In this document: positions 1 through 13,034 of the stretch, one piece after another | Position numbering within the stretch: position 1 is the first letter of the stretch | How the letters are laid out: each line of letters begins with the position of its first letter | Assembly: GCF_001649575.2 (NCBI RefSeq) | Contig: NC_051443.1 | Span: 15,110,690 to 15,174,689, forward strand | Direction: 5' to 3' | From: Kryptolebias marmoratus | Taxonomy: Eukaryota > Chordata > Actinopteri > Cyprinodontiformes > Rivulidae | Length of the DNA stretch: 64,000 nucleotides | Position numbers and translations under genes: made by a program | Notes under the pieces: model-generated | The model's database searches: none | Seen by the model: only the letters and a program-made list of their open reading frames with translations | Told to the model about the DNA's origin: nothing

Positions 1-2520
1 AATTTAGCTTGACAAGCAGAGACACATTATGTATGAGAAGAAAATGTCTTTGTATTGTTTTTTTCTTCCTCTTTACATAAGTGAAGGCTCCCTCCCCGCG
101 TATTTAGGGGGGGAAGAGGGAGGGGTATTATTTTCCATGTTATCCAGCATTTCACTCATGAAAACAATCTATCTTTTACATGTCAGACATGACAATGAAC
201 TTTGTCACTTTCAAGATTTTAATGGACCGAGCTACAAGCGTTTCTGCATGCGTTGAGAGTTACTTTGTTTTTATTGCAAACAAATGAGCGCTCTCCCACA
301 CAAAGGTTATTTTGAATGCTGATTCAAATATTAAGAAAAAAAAAAGAGAAGGAAAAAAAACTATGCTGGCATTTAAATATCAGACATTATGATAAAACGG
401 AGTGTATACGACCCTTGAAAAGATTTACTGTTAAAAAAGCTCCGTGGGGAAAAAAGTCTGACATGAGCACAACAAGCGAGCACACGCACTCCCACGCGCA
501 GCTTAAACAACCTATGCAAATAGTAACCCAGAAACAAGCAGAGCTTAAAGGAGAGAGGAGACAGAAGATAAAGCAAAGTGACTGTGTTCTTTGCACTAAT
601 AGTATACACTGTAACCTGGAATTTTTTTTTTTTTTTTTCAATGTCAGCTTGGGGCTAAAAAGTAATTTGTTAAATGGTTTCCACCCAGCAGGAAGCCAAC
701 ACTATTTTTAAAGAGAGATACTGATAAAAATGACCATCACCTCAGAAAACCCAGTACATCAAAACCCGGAGTATTCTCCTGTGAGGGCTCAGGGAAAGTG
801 CAGCGCTCATTCAATGTATGCCTCTTCGATAAGGGCATTAAAATGGGATGACTTTCTAAAACACTGAATGGTCACAAGGTGGGAACAATGAAAGAGGCCA
901 CGCTGGAGAGGAGGAGAGGAGAATAAAGTACAGGGGGTAAAGACTGGAAGAAAGAAGTTGAATCCCGCTCTGTATCTGTTTGAATCAAAGGCTGCAGCAC
1001 CTTTATTTCGCTCTTTTCATCTCTTTTGTCTGTTCACTACTGTTGCTGCTCTCTGTGGTCATGGAGCCTCTTTTTCAGGGACAAAACCACAGTGGAAGAT
1101 GAGCTTCCAGCATCAGAGAGACAAGTGAGACAGGAAATCTCAGTAGACCTCTGCTACCACCTAGAGGTCTCATCAATAGTGACATCGCATCACATTTTAG
1201 ATGTTTGAGACCAATCGAGATCAAACAAAAGCCAGCAATACAGACCCTTCAATGAAATTATTAGCCTACTAATTACACACAAAAAAGCATTGATTTTTAT
1301 TGTTGTATTCTGTTTGACTTTTTCTGTTTTATTATGACTTCATGAAGTTTGGAGAAAAAAAAAGAAGTTTGATAGTCACAAGATGCAACACACTTCCTCC
1401 ATGGCTTTCAAAGCTGCCATGCTGAGTCAGAACATGTTGAGGCATCTCTTTAAGTTTACATAACGGTCCCAGATAGTAATAGCAAGTATTTGAAATAAGT
1501 TCTTCACGGGGCTTAACTCCACCTAGGGAGACCATGGGAGGATGGTGAGAATTGGTTTCTTTGATTCTGCCTGTGCTTTTGAACCATACAGCTTCTCTAC
1601 CTTGTGGAGAAGCCCAGCAAGCCAAGATACAGGCTAACTTAAAAGACTTCAGTTTGTTTGTTAGTATGGGGGTGTTTTCGGCATAGTGAAGAAAAAAAAA
1701 CGTGAAGATAAGCCAACAAAGCTGCTCTGTCACCTAATACACCTCGGACTCAGGGTTAGTGCATTTCCACGTGTCTCGTAACGACTCCTTCTTTGTACAA
1801 CACATTAAGGGTAGTGAAGGTGTGAGGGAGAGCACAAAAGATTAGGACGTGTTAAAATAAAAGAAGCCGCGGGTGTTATGAGGCTGCAGGCTGTGGCAGA
1901 GGGCAGAGTAGAAACAAACTCAATTCCATCTCGGATATCACCTCTCGCTCGCGCCGTAATGAGCAGATGCTGCTTTGTACGAGTCGAGCCACACATCACC
2001 TCTTCCAAAGGTGCAAAACTGATTGCTTTACCGACTCTTCTGCTGACAGCCATCAGAATGTATAGCCCTTCTTACTCTACGACACATCCCACTAAATTTG
2101 TCCCAGCCTCAGCAGTTATAGATGCTGGCAAAGCAGGACAGCCTAAATTGTTGTAGGTGTCTTTTGCCCTTAAATGAAAGAGGGTTTAAGAAAAGAGACA
2201 AATAAATACATACTGCAGTGAAAATGTGACAAAAAAATGATCTTTGAACATGATAACTGCACAAGTGTAATTTATGTTTCTAAATACAAGATGATTTGTT
2301 ATATCCAATTAGAACATAATAGAAAAAATATTAGCTCTGACAGGGCTGACAAGCTAGAGGCTAGTCAAAATATAACTAAGACTAAAGTGGTTTCCTACCG
2401 TCCTAAAACAGCTCCTATCTAAAAGAACTCATGATGGTTCATGCTAATGCTGCTATTTAAACCTTTACAACACAGTCTTTTGCATTTTAAGCCTATTCTA
2501 ACACACTGCCAAAAGTGAAG
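1..2520. other. Non-coding 5' flank, no gene seen
   Basis: No reading frame here looks like a protein. The frames present are short, overlap on both strands and contain homopolymer runs, such as a T17 run at 622-638. A short perfect inverted repeat lies at 1145-1152 and 1163-1170 (8-bp arms, 10-nt spacer). No RNA gene or recognised transposon was seen. Confidence 0.6.
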
Positions 2521-2523
2521 GCA

Positions 2524-3065
2524 GAGTGATAATGATTTTGCCCGCGTCTGTGCACATGTATACGAATTCATTAGTCCGTTTTGTTACCAAAATATCTCAA
2601 AAACCACTAAGTAGATTTTATTGAAACTGTCAGAAAGTAATCATTGGATAAGCATCTACAACTCACTAACCTTTGGACTCATCCTAAATCAAGATGGCCA
2701 CCACAGCCAGGTGACCTTAGCGAACACAAAGGAGGCTATAACTCTGAGAAGTTGAGCACCTACTTTAAGTGCAACAAATTGGACAACACTTTTGCTTAAA
2801 ACATTGACATTAACTGTTGGAGTTGATGCAGCTCGTCTCTTAGAAAATTACCTATACAACTGTGTGCATATACAACTGATGGACATTTGAAGTCAACCTA
2901 ATTAAAGACAACTAATGAACCTGAGCCTACACGAAAATGACTCTAACTCAATTAATTTTATAGATATTCAGTGAAAGTTGCTGACAGTCATTGACAGCAA
3001 ATCCTCTAAATGCTAGCAGATCATGCAAGAATATGAACTGTATCATAATATCATGTAAGATATTT
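2524..3065 (+). repeat. Unclassified dispersed repeat, copy A (two partial cores)
   Basis: This copy shares with three other places in the window a core reading TCAGAAAGTAATCATTGGA (2630-2648). The core is followed by a 'CATCTACAACT', an 'AAGATGGCCACCACAGCC' and a 'GGCTATAACTC' block. A second, more diverged core starts near 2865 with an 'ACAACTGATGGACATTTGAAGTCAACC' block cut short, and runs through 'ATGACTCTAACTCAATTAATTTTATAG'-like sequence to about 3060, so copy A looks like two partial units in tandem. No coding capacity or terminal inverted repeat is obvious. The order of blocks resembles an interspersed repeat I recall from other teleost genomes, but its class is unknown to me. Confidence 0.7.
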
Positions 3066-3069
3066 ACTG

Positions 3070-4915
3070 TTTATAATCTTTCCACATAACCTCACAAGTA
3101 TCTCTTTAACATCGCATTTCACATTTCAGATACAGGTAGAAGAATAAATCTTTATCCAAACAGCCTACTGTTTTCTGTTTGTACTTCAATCAAAATATGC
3201 ATGCACTGTTTTATTATTTAGTCCACATATTGAGATATGCTTTTCAAGTCATCTTCAGAACATTGTATAATCTGATTTTTTTGTTGTTGTTGTTTTTTGG
3301 GGTTTTTTGCTTTTCGTTTTTTTTTTTTTTGTTTACAATATATCTTTGAGAGCCTTTGACAAGAAAACCCCAGGTAACACGTTACAGAACCTTCACTATG
3401 TAAACACGTTTGGTGTTCTCTCCTCGGAAAACAACAGGGTTTAAATTTAATTGAAGATGTCAACACAAATAAAGCTAGATAAACCTTTAAAATAATTACA
3501 GAGGGCTTTGGTGCGTTTAAGCCTTTTAGATTCAGAGACAGGAAATCCAGAGTGACCACTGGGATCAGGGATTTAGAGACCCTCTATTTGCAAAGCTGCC
3601 AACAAACAAATTCCAAGAACAAAGCAACAGATAGCAAACTCTGTTTATTGAGACGCACAGTTAAATTTTATTCTGGATCGTTCATACTTTATTAAAATGC
3701 ATGGTCACATGCACTCATGCTCACATGGTAAAGGAGTGTGCGCAGCCATAATCGACTGATTTACAGTGAACACACTTTATTTTTTCTAGCAGCTGGTAGA
3801 TGCAGCTCCAGTGGCTCAAATAATGTCACAGAGTAGCGTATAATCTCTAGAACAGCTGTGGCTGGAGATAAAACCTTAATCAGGTGAAGGGAGCTCTGTA
3901 ATATAATAAACCTGAAGCCACAGACTCACAGTAGGTACAAATAAAACCCACTGCTGGATAATCTTTGACTTGGAGCTTACTACCTGTGTCGGTATCATTG
4001 CCCACTCAGATAAAAATGACTGGAGTCCTACAAAACAGCATTCTTTTTCTTAATATGTTAGTAATAGTTGGTGAAAGCAAGAAAAAAAAAGGGAATAGGA
4101 TCAGGCAGTTACAAAGAATACATTTTTAAGACAAATGCTACAGCACAGAATTCTTATGAAGGTTATGTTACAAATAAAGTGGTAATTAATGCACTAGTTA
4201 AATGTGCTAATTTCAATTAATTCAACTACAGTTGCAAAGCATATAGACCATATTTTTACAGCTATACAGCTCCCCCACTGTAGCAGCTTACATGGACACA
4301 TGCATAATGAACCATTATACAAAAAAGGAAATGTCAAACTGATTAGCAGGTGATACAAACATAAAAAGAAACAGAACATCTACCGAAAAATTACAGTGAA
4401 GATAAAGTGAATTGTAAGGGGGATATACAGTACCATTAGAGCTTTTAAACTTCCTCTAAAACACCTTTTAAACTATGTCATCAGTAAGCATGGCAGGTTT
4501 CAAAACTGCACAATGCTGGGCGATGCGGATGGTAAATGGAAGCATTGTTTGCTCACAAATATAGATTAAATAGTGCAGCTTTAAACCCTGTGCTGTCTTC
4601 TTCCTTGTTTGCTTACATAGTAAAGGGCTTTTTTGCATTTATAGATTTGTACCACAAATGCCCTGGGATTAAGGTGAGGTTAAGAGCAAGGATTTTTTTT
4701 CTTTTTGTTGTTTTTCGTGCCTTTACCAAAAGGTTTAGCAAAGAACAGTATCTAGTAATGCAGAGAAATGTGTCTTTATGTAATTACTTTGGACCTTTTG
4801 TTTAATTACAAAAGTACAGAAATTATAAGTGATGACTGAGGGTACATAATTATATCTTTAATTGCCTGAACATGCTGCTAAACTGATTGATTAAATTCCT
4901 AATTGGTGGGTAAAG
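3070..4915. other. Non-coding, nothing recognised
   Basis: AT-rich sequence with T and TTG runs (3277-3332) and scattered stop codons in all frames. No gene, RNA or recognised mobile element is visible. Confidence 0.55.
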
Positions 4916-4919
4916 CCTG

Positions 4920-5130
4920 TAAGGTGGTGTGGTGGTGTGCACTGTTACCTCACAGTAAGAAGGTTCTCAATTCAAAATGGTTGGGTCTACTTTTTGGAGA
5001 AATGTTCCCCCTTTTCTTACATGGATTTTCTCCCAACACTTTGGCTTTTTCTCACAGACCCAAAGCAAGCATTTTAGATTAATTGTTGAATTTGAATTGG
5101 CTCTCATCGTGGGTGTACACGGTTCTTTCT
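4920..5130 (+). repeat. Degenerate tRNA-SINE-like teleost repeat
   Basis: The text 'ggtggtgtgcactgttacctcacag' (split here across 4930-4955) followed by 'aagaaggttctcaattc' matches the layout of a very common fish repeat. Its intact form has a tRNA-like A box ('GTGGTTAGCACTGTTGCC') and B box ('GGTTCGATTCC'). The later phrases about 5010-5060 ('tacatggattttctccc', 'ttctcacagaccc') and 'gattaattgttgaatttgaa' also line up. The A and B boxes are mutated, so it is probably no longer transcribed. Identification is from memory of the family. Confidence 0.6.
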
Positions 5131-5134
5131 AGCA

Positions 5135-7025
5135 GGCAGAATTATTGTACAAGAATATAAAGGTACAATTTGTTATTAGGAATGCAGCTTTTTACTGATG
5201 AATGTACTAAAATGGAGCAATTTTCAAAGGTACAGCTTGTCTACAACTAGAGTAGAGCTGAAGTAACAAAGCATGTTTTTTGTGATTATTTTTCTTCCTT
5301 GATTTTGTTTATAGAAAATGATTGAACAGGAAATGTAATATATGTGGATTTAGCTGAGCAATTAGGTGAAACCTTCCACTGGAAAAGAACTGCAGTGCCT
5401 GTTTCCAGTGGCAACATGTGATGTAACCTTAATAAAACCCTAATAACCCCTAATTCCTTGATTTCCTGGTTTGGTGGTGGTGGATAACATGTTCACAGGG
5501 GTCACAGTATTGGTCTCTGTGAAACAAATTAAAAGGAACTTGTTTAAACTACTTAAGTTGTGTCAAGAAGTATTAATATAACCTGGAAATCTTTTAGAAA
5601 GATATCTAGTTTCACATCCGACAGAGCAAATTCGAGCAATTTCATCTGACTAATACAAAACAAATTCAAAAGAAGCCTTAAATAAGACCTATCAGTGAGG
5701 CTAATCTCTGCTTCAGGTTTCTATAAAACATCATTTTGGACCCCAGACAAATTGAAGACGGTTATTTGATTTGATTACTTAATATTTTCTCCTGTTCCTG
5801 AGTGATAAGCACATCAGTGGCAGAGGAGTGTAGGAGGAGTGATGCTCCCATCGTGCTTTAAGCAGAATGAACAATGCTGTCCACCCCCCTCCCCACAAAA
5901 AACAAAACAATGATCAGATGATCAGATCAGATGATTAGCTGAACATACTGAATGACCCGCAGTTTTCATCAATTGATTTTTTCCTTCTGCGATGGCATTG
6001 GTATATTCCAGGATGACAATGCTATGATTTACTGGCTCAAATATTGAAGAGGAGTTCAGAGAGCATGGGATTTCATTTTCACGCACGGATTGTTCCCGGC
6101 AGAGTTCAAACCTTAACCCCTATTGACAGTCTTAGGTTTGTGCTGGAGAAGACTTTCCTCTGCGGTCCAACTCTCCCATCATCAATATAAAATTATGGCA
6201 AAAAAACAAAAAAACAATGCAACTACAGGGGGAAATAAAATTGAGATATTGAACACACTTATTAAAATGATACCACAGCTATTGCACGCCATGTCACTGG
6301 GCCAGCAAAACCTTAGGACCTTTGTTTGTTTTATTTTTGGCCAGTTACTGAACGTTGTAATAATTACATACAGTAAAATGGCAGAGGTATTTGGACTAAA
6401 GGGGAAAAAATTGTGGTCCATTTGTTGACTTTGCAAGAAAATGCATCTTTGTTACTATTCACCATTTTGCTTGAATGCTAGTATAACATTGCACTGGTTT
6501 ACTGGAAAAAAAAATCAAACAACTTAAAATATGTTTATTAAAAAATAAGTCAAAACCTTTTGCAGTCAAGTTTTAAACAGCAGAACAGCAGTTTTTGCTT
6601 ACTTTCTGACTGTTCTTTTGAGCTGCTGGAATATAGAAAAAAAAATCATATCTTAAATACAGTTTTACCAATGGGGAGAATTTCTCTTTACAGAAATCTA
6701 CTTGTCTTGTGATTCCTTGTTTTTGATAATCTACAATAAGTTAAAAACTACAGTTAGGGAAACAGTTGGTTTATTTTAGGTTTTCATTTTGTCACTGATT
6801 AACAAACTGACACCTTTTCTGTTTGGATTTTAATTTCATAAAACATGTTTTTTTTTTTTGTTTGTTTTTTTTAATAACTGTGTCTTAGATCATTTGAGTC
6901 AACACTTAATTGCCTCCATGTATAACAATGCTGAGCCTACTGTTACCTTTAAGCAAACAGAAGCCAGCGCTGCTCTGCACTGTGTTTTAAAATGCTGAAC
7001 AGGCTCACTTTAATTTGATTTTGTA
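5135..7025. other. Non-coding, nothing recognised
   Basis: No plausible coding exon. There is a short GATCA-rich microrepeat at about 5910-5937 and A/T homopolymers near 6508 and 6849. Two opposed frames of 84 and 101 codons at 6123-6436 lie over low-complexity sequence and look like chance. Confidence 0.5.
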
Positions 7026-7030
7026 TCAAG

Positions 7031-7735
7031 ATGGAAAGAGGAAAAGATCTAAGTGACTGTGAAAGAGTGTTGATTGTTGGAGCCCAGGTAGCAGAAGAAA
7101 CTACAGAACGCTCCACTGCCTTGTGCTTCAGTAGGAGGAGCAGCTAAAGCTACATCTGCGTTTAGATCTATGAGAAAGACATCAGTAAAAAAGGTTGGAA
7201 ATTGTTGTTGACAGCCCGCAGTGGATGGCCACGGTCCTTGGTAATTAGTGGGATTTGTCAGAAAGAACCAAATAGCGACTCTTACTTATGTAACTGAGAA
7301 TGCCAATGAAGGACGTGATCAGACTCTAAGGAGTCAAATTGCATTCAGAAGATCATTATGGCAGGGTTTTCAGTGCATAAACTCCCATTTGGAGAAATAA
7401 ATGCACATTTAAGAGTTCAGTAGTGCACGAACTACAGACAGAGGTAGAAAGAAGCGGTATGATCAAATGAATCATTCGCCACCCGTTTCTCAGCAAGTGG
7501 GCGAGTGCATGGATGATGTACGTAAGAAAAATATTACACACATGAATACTTGACCCCTGTGGCAAGAGGATTTTGTGCTCCTGTTAATGTGTGGAGAGCA
7601 GTTTGCTTGTGTACTTTGAGTCCACCTGTTCGCCTAGAGGGCCACAGCAAATCAGTTCAGAAATTGTTGAGAGTCCACAGAATATTGAATGATTGTGAAA
7701 ACAATCTGAATAATATGCTGCATACATTGTTATGA
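7031..7735 (+). mobile_element. Tc1-like transposase relic, C-terminus missing
   Basis: Starting at ATG 7031 the frame reads MERGKDLSDCERVLIVGAQ, which matches the helix-turn-helix start of Tc1-like transposases (usually about 340 residues). A stop follows at codon 39 (7145). Similarity then continues in other frames. Around 7290-7365 the reading TLRSQIAFRRSLWQGFQCIN resembles the second DNA-binding helix. Around 7375-7510 the pieces AHLRVQ and SNESFATRFSASGRVHGW match the start of the DDE domain, with the first catalytic Asp region ('SDES' in active relatives) changed to SNES. The part with the last catalytic residues ('SPDLNPIE' region) was not found. It is broken by several frameshifts and stops, so it cannot be active. 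No terminal inverted repeats were located. Confidence 0.75.
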
Positions 7736-7739
7736 CAGG

Positions 7740-9768
7740 TGAGTACAATTTAAATGTCATGGAACTGAATTTAGTGATACATGACATTTTCCATTTGTAA
7801 ACTGAAGCACACAAGTCTTTTGAAAACCCTGCTTCGTTTGGTGCCAAAAATTAGTCTTTTTTTGAAGGATCCCATATAAAAAAATACTAAACCAAAAATC
7901 AAACAAAATTAAAACTTTGTGTAAATTTAAAGACTAATGAAAGGATTCAGTCCTTTTGTAATGCTTCTATTGTACTTTGTGACAAAATACTGACTGGCAT
8001 TCACCATATTATGCACAATTTTTGGTTTTCAGATAGCATCTTTGGAAACAATACTGCTTTAAAAAAATCTATATGCAGCTTTAAAGTCCCAGTGTGCTTT
8101 TCTGAATTATTCTACCTCCAAAGAAGTATAAACCACTTTTGCCAACGGCATTGATATAACCATAAACAAAACACCACTTCATTGTTTGCCAATAATCACA
8201 CAAATCAAGAAGAATAAATCTCCAGAGACTCATACACTAGCTAAATCATCAAACCTCAAACACAAACAAAGTTAGTCGTGGTACTTTGTGACAAACTACG
8301 CCCAGCACAATTTTAATAAAAAAATAAAATGAAAAATAAACTGAGGAACTTGAAATGAGCAGGGGACACTTTAGCAACAGTAAACATTAATTTTAAGAGT
8401 GAACAGGCTGTCTAAAATAGGAGACATTAAAGACAAGCCTACTTCATGTAGAAAAGAAGAGTATACAGTTTACTTCACATAAACAGTATATACCTCTGCC
8501 TTTTGTGGAGCCCACTATTGATCAGATAAATGTCTTTCACACTTGCTTCGAACCTCAAAACAAAACCGAACTAAAAACTCATCAAAACTGAGAGCTTATG
8601 CTGAATTGTGCCAGCACACCTGGTTCCGCATTTAACCTGCAGGAAGCAGGCTACAGCTACAGATCTCAGAATGCATGCATGTCAATGAGAAGGAGGCAAC
8701 TCCCAGCAGTTTAGTAATAACATATTGAGACATTTTGCCACGTTTACATTTTTCTCTGACTGGTCATTGTATCTGTAAATATAGCCAAATTTACAGCGTA
8801 GGGGCTCTATCTCTTTTTATTGAGAATTTATCTAGAATAAAAAGCAAAATTTGCAAGAACGGAGTGAGGGAGAGAAAGAAATATGTAAAAATGCTGGACA
8901 ATAATGTAACACTAATCACCACACTAAGTCCTATCCTAATGTTACTAAATTTTTTAGTGGTGAACTAAAAACGAGAATTTATTCAAGTCTGTTCCGTGTA
9001 ACCTGAACTTTAGACTATTTCTTGTTAGGCATGAACCTCTCACAACTTTAGAGAGTTTTTATTCAAAGTTGTTGTGTGTTCACTTCTGACAAGCCTAATG
9101 TTCCAGGCTCACCAAAATTTCCAGCAAGTCAACTAACTTGTGTCAGTGGCAAAAAAAAAAAATCTCTTGCTAAAGCAGAATTCTTGTGTACAGGGACATA
9201 TATTTCTACCTCTAAGCCGAGTCAGGAAGGCCAACACAGGCAGTAGGCATTTCCCAGGGGTAGAAGCAGCTGACTTTCTGCAGAAGGTTGCTGCTTCAAC
9301 ATCACATGCTGACATTTACTTTTATAAATAGCACAAGCATGAGAAAAAACAGCGAAAGCAATTGCAAGATGGGAAATAGCCAAATTAATAGGCTTGCTTT
9401 AAGAAAAGAAAAGATTAAAATGAGTCATGATAACATACTAAATGGTTCTTTTTGAAAATACAGGATATGCACAAAGAAAAGGCTGCAAATTAACATGAAA
9501 AATGGATTTAAATCTTTTCATATTGTACTTGTTGCCTAAATATTTCCACTTCCTCACTCCATTCATCTGTGTATTTAATTATATATATTTTACTATTCCT
9601 AAATTCATTTTGACAATTTTGAGCCATTACCATCGATCAAGAGTCACGATGTTCTTCTTTCAGTTAAAATTTAAGACTTTGTAGGGTAGACCACCTTAAG
9701 GTTACTGTTTCTAGATATAGCTGGACAACATCCAAGGGCCTTTAACATGTCCAGTACTGCCAGTGACA
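7740..9768. other. Non-coding, nothing recognised
   Basis: AT-rich, with no convincing exon, RNA gene or mobile element. A frame at 8735-8968 has no recognisable protein character. Confidence 0.5.
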
Positions 9769-9769
9769 T

Positions 9770-9802
9770 ACAGTGCTGCAAATTTTTAGGCACCATGTTT
9801 AC
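9770..9802 (+). mobile_element. Possible Tc1-type MITE end
   Basis: The text 'cagtgctgcaaatttttagg' and the following 'cacca' resemble the end of a common Tc1-like non-autonomous fish element that starts CAGTGCTGTGCAAAAG and continues TTTTAGGCAC. Only about 30 bases agree and the opposite end was not found, so this is either a short relic or coincidence. Confidence 0.35.
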
Positions 9803-9804
9803 AC

Positions 9805-12755
9805 AGGCTAAGTGGCATGAAAAGAGAAGTAACAGAACAGTGACAGCATTTCAGCTCTTTTTTTTTTTTATTTGAAGACTTCAGACCGTAGATTGTGTAG
9901 GAAAGATGGACTTAGTGTCCCCTGTGCAAAATAAAGCCAATGCAGAAATGCTTTAACCATCTATTCTGCTTAATGGCTAGCAAGGGGCAATTTTGCAGCT
10001 GATTTGTTTATTTAATACAACATAAAGCCCATTTCATTAATTATAGCCTCATTTAGGAGTAAAATAGATGACAAAACAACATACACATTAAGTTGAGGCT
10101 GTGACTAAACAGATGTGAGTTGTTTCTGTGGTTCACAAGCAGGTGCACTGTTTACTCAGAGTTTCAAAAGACCAACATGATAATGTTCTACAAACCAAAG
10201 AGTAAGATCAAAGTAGCTACAATCATCCATTTTTGAGTAGTTTATGATTTAAACTTGGTATTTAGCTCTCCAATAGGTCATCTACTGCATATTCTTCAGT
10301 TTAGTACATATTTCCTAAAGTGTAAAAAAGAAAAGAAAATACATGGTACAAAAATGTTCGGCTTGGCATTTAGCATGACAAAAGCTCCACCTATAGTACC
10401 AATCCAGTAAATGACAATTCTGATTAGAGACAAAAGAGAGAAAGTGCTTTCTGTGCTGACATAAATATAGAAGTTTATATTGTTTAAGATTGTTCACCAC
10501 TGTCACTTTTACATTTATTTTTCTACCACCAGCAGCTGTTTTAGAAGCTAAAGGGAAGTGCCAGATCTTCTCACCATACTCTTGTTAGACTCTACTTTTT
10601 GTCTCTTTTTTTTTTTTCTTTCATTCTTGACAGTTTTTAGTTGCTATGGGTAGAAAACCAGGTTAGTACTGGATTTTATGTATGTGATGTGTCCATTTTT
10701 GCGCACTGTTTTCCTGAATAGTCCATCAAGGTTTGGCAAAAACAGACAAAAAAGTCTCAATGTTGTTAGAAATAGAGCTGTAAAGGTAAAATAAACACCT
10801 AGTGAGCAATATTATAGCCTTGTCTGCAGCAGAGATTTTTTATTGGATGCTATGTGCATTAAATACAAATACTTACATTTTTGAATATTATTAAACATAC
10901 ATTGTGACAATTAATGCATATCATGACACATGCTGTATTTATCCCAGATGAGCCCAGCTGACACTACAAACACTTTTGTTGTGTTTTAATTGGATGTCCT
11001 GTAGATGCTGTTCAGAATGCCAAACAATATGGAAGAAAATCATCCTAATGTAACAGATCTCGATAGGATGGAAGCATTCTTATTTTCCTCTGTTTTTTTT
11101 TTTCCAACATTATCTCTGTCAGCCAGAATGAACTGTACGACAGCTGACCTCTTCTACAAGTATGGTAAAAATAAACATCTGAACATATGTTCTCTCCTTT
11201 ATATTTAGTTCACCTTGCCCTTTTATGACAGTATATCTCTCTCTCTCTTTCTCTCTCTCCCTCTCTCACTTTTTTTTGAATCTGCTGAGTCTATTGTTTT
11301 GCTGCTACAAATACCAGTATGGAATTCAGGTTGCTTATTGTTTTAAAAACATTGTGTTAGTCGTATCTATTTTTTTTTTATCAGTTTAGGGTCAGGTGGA
11401 TGTATTCCTATTAAAAAAAAAACTTGAAAATGTTTCCAAAATTCAGATAAAAGATTCTGAGTTCAGATAAAATTTGAAAGTTTCAAAAATATACACCTAG
11501 GCAAATCAGTGTACTATACGTCTAAATATTATTTTTATTTTTATATCAATGTTTGTGATATTGTAGTGCAGGCAGACTGCGGTTTATGTTTGACTAATTT
11601 GTTCAGCTTCCACAAACAGCCACATAGGTTAACCCTGTGAAAGTGAAACTCATTCAAAGGCTTTAACTATTGATTGGACAAAGTTCAGGCTTTTGTTTAT
11701 TCACCAGTAACAACCAAAATGAGCTTCTATGAGCAGAGACAGAGGTGAATCCTTCAGGGCTCTGCCTACATGCTCTGAAGATATTAAATCCAGCCTTTGC
11801 CAAGGTTCAAACAGTGGTCCACCAGTTCATCAAATACTCTGAGCTGGACATTCATAAAACATGCTTTCCCTCAGCTAGCTCTTGGCATAAGCTCAGATGT
11901 AATAAATCACACACTGTATATTTTATAACTGGTTCAGGGGTTGTATGTGGGGTTGTATTAAGGTGGTTGCCAAAGATACTGCCGATGAGATTGGTCCTTG
12001 TTTAATTATGAATATAATTCTGTATTACCGACCAGCAGCAGACCACCATTACAATATCAATATTACATTCAGTTCATTCATAGTCTCCCTGTGATCAAAG
12101 TCAGGTTTTTAAACGTGTCAAAAAAATACTTATTAAAAATGGTTGCGAGACATATTAAAAGCATCTTCAGCTATTAAAATTATGGCTGCAGAGAAACACC
12201 TGTTTTCAAAAAGGGGAATGTAAAGCAGCCTCAATAATCTACACAGAAGATCGGATAATTAGATTGGATTATTGGATATTGGACAACCAATATCATGACT
12301 CCTTGAGGGGGTGTCTTTTAAGCTAATTTGTACTGTGTGGAACCAATGAAATAAGAAACTAACAGAAAGCTGTTAGCAGAGCCCATCAGTATAATTTACA
12401 AAGTGTGTCTCTTAGCCATGCTTCAACCTGATAAGTACTGACAATACACACAAGACTGCATGTAAACTGCCTAAAATAAAGAGGGAAAAAAGTTACATTT
12501 GTTTGTTAGAAGTTACAGAAGCGGAGCCCTGTTAAACCAAAGGAAATAAATTATAACAGAAGTAGAATTATATGGTGACTGAGCAGGGTTGCATAAAAAT
12601 TAGGGGACACAATTTGTTGTCTTTATTTCATTTATTTGGACAACCTCTTTACAAAACTGAACCAAAATCATCTATATGTTGCTACAAATTGGGCTACTTA
12701 ATCTGATGTGGTTTAAATAATTTATCTACAAAAGTTCTAGTCATTTGTCACATGT
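9805..12755. other. Non-coding with CT microsatellite
   Basis: No gene recognised. It carries a pyrimidine microsatellite at 11236-11268 (CT repeats with interruptions), a T run near 9859-9870 and generally AT-rich DNA. Frames at 11005-11208 and 11745-12005 show no domain or codon pattern that I can recognise. Confidence 0.5.
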
Positions 12756-12760
12756 AATAG

Positions 12761-12830
12761 TAGGTGGTTGCAGCAGGACCCAAAAACACAGGAGGCAAAG
12801 TCACAATGGAGCAAAACTTTAAGGAATCAG
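12761..12830 (-). repeat. Edge of a teleost interspersed repeat
   Basis: The minus strand reads 'CTCCTGTGTTTTTGGGTCC', close to the end phrase of a repeat common in fish ('GTCTGCATTTGGGTCCTCC'). A related plus-strand phrase occurs at 18,220-18,240. The repeat class is not known to me and the boundaries are approximate. Confidence 0.4.
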
Positions 12831-12884
12831 ACTGGCAAGATGTAAACTATAGTTTGGATTTTACTGTTTATAAACTGTTCCAGA

Positions 12885-12985
12885 GTGCCCTACACAACCA
12901 CATTGGCTGACTTGCCACAAATGCTGGTTGAGATTGGGACGCTATCCCACAGCAGTGCGTGAGCAAGCTGTTGGGGCTCTTTATG
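12885..12985 (+). mobile_element. Tc1-like transposase C-terminal scrap
   Basis: One frame reads TTLADLPQMLVEI and, after a one-base shift, another reads DWDAIPQQCVSKLLGLFM. Together they match the C-terminal helix region of a Tc1-like transposase, the part just after the catalytic DDE domain where relatives read '...LPQMLVEEWDAIPQQ...'. Only about 33 codons survive and the frame is broken. It is separate from the larger relic at 7031-7735, and the two may or may not be the same family. Confidence 0.65.
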
Positions 12986-13034
12986 TTTCTTCTACTTGCT
13001 TCTTTATTTTACTTTTTAGTAAATAAATAAATTG

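Noticed and set aside
11005..11208. Small frame that starts like a soluble protein
   Set aside because: Short, no domain, Phe- and Ser-rich from T-rich and CT-rich DNA, no splice or promoter support.
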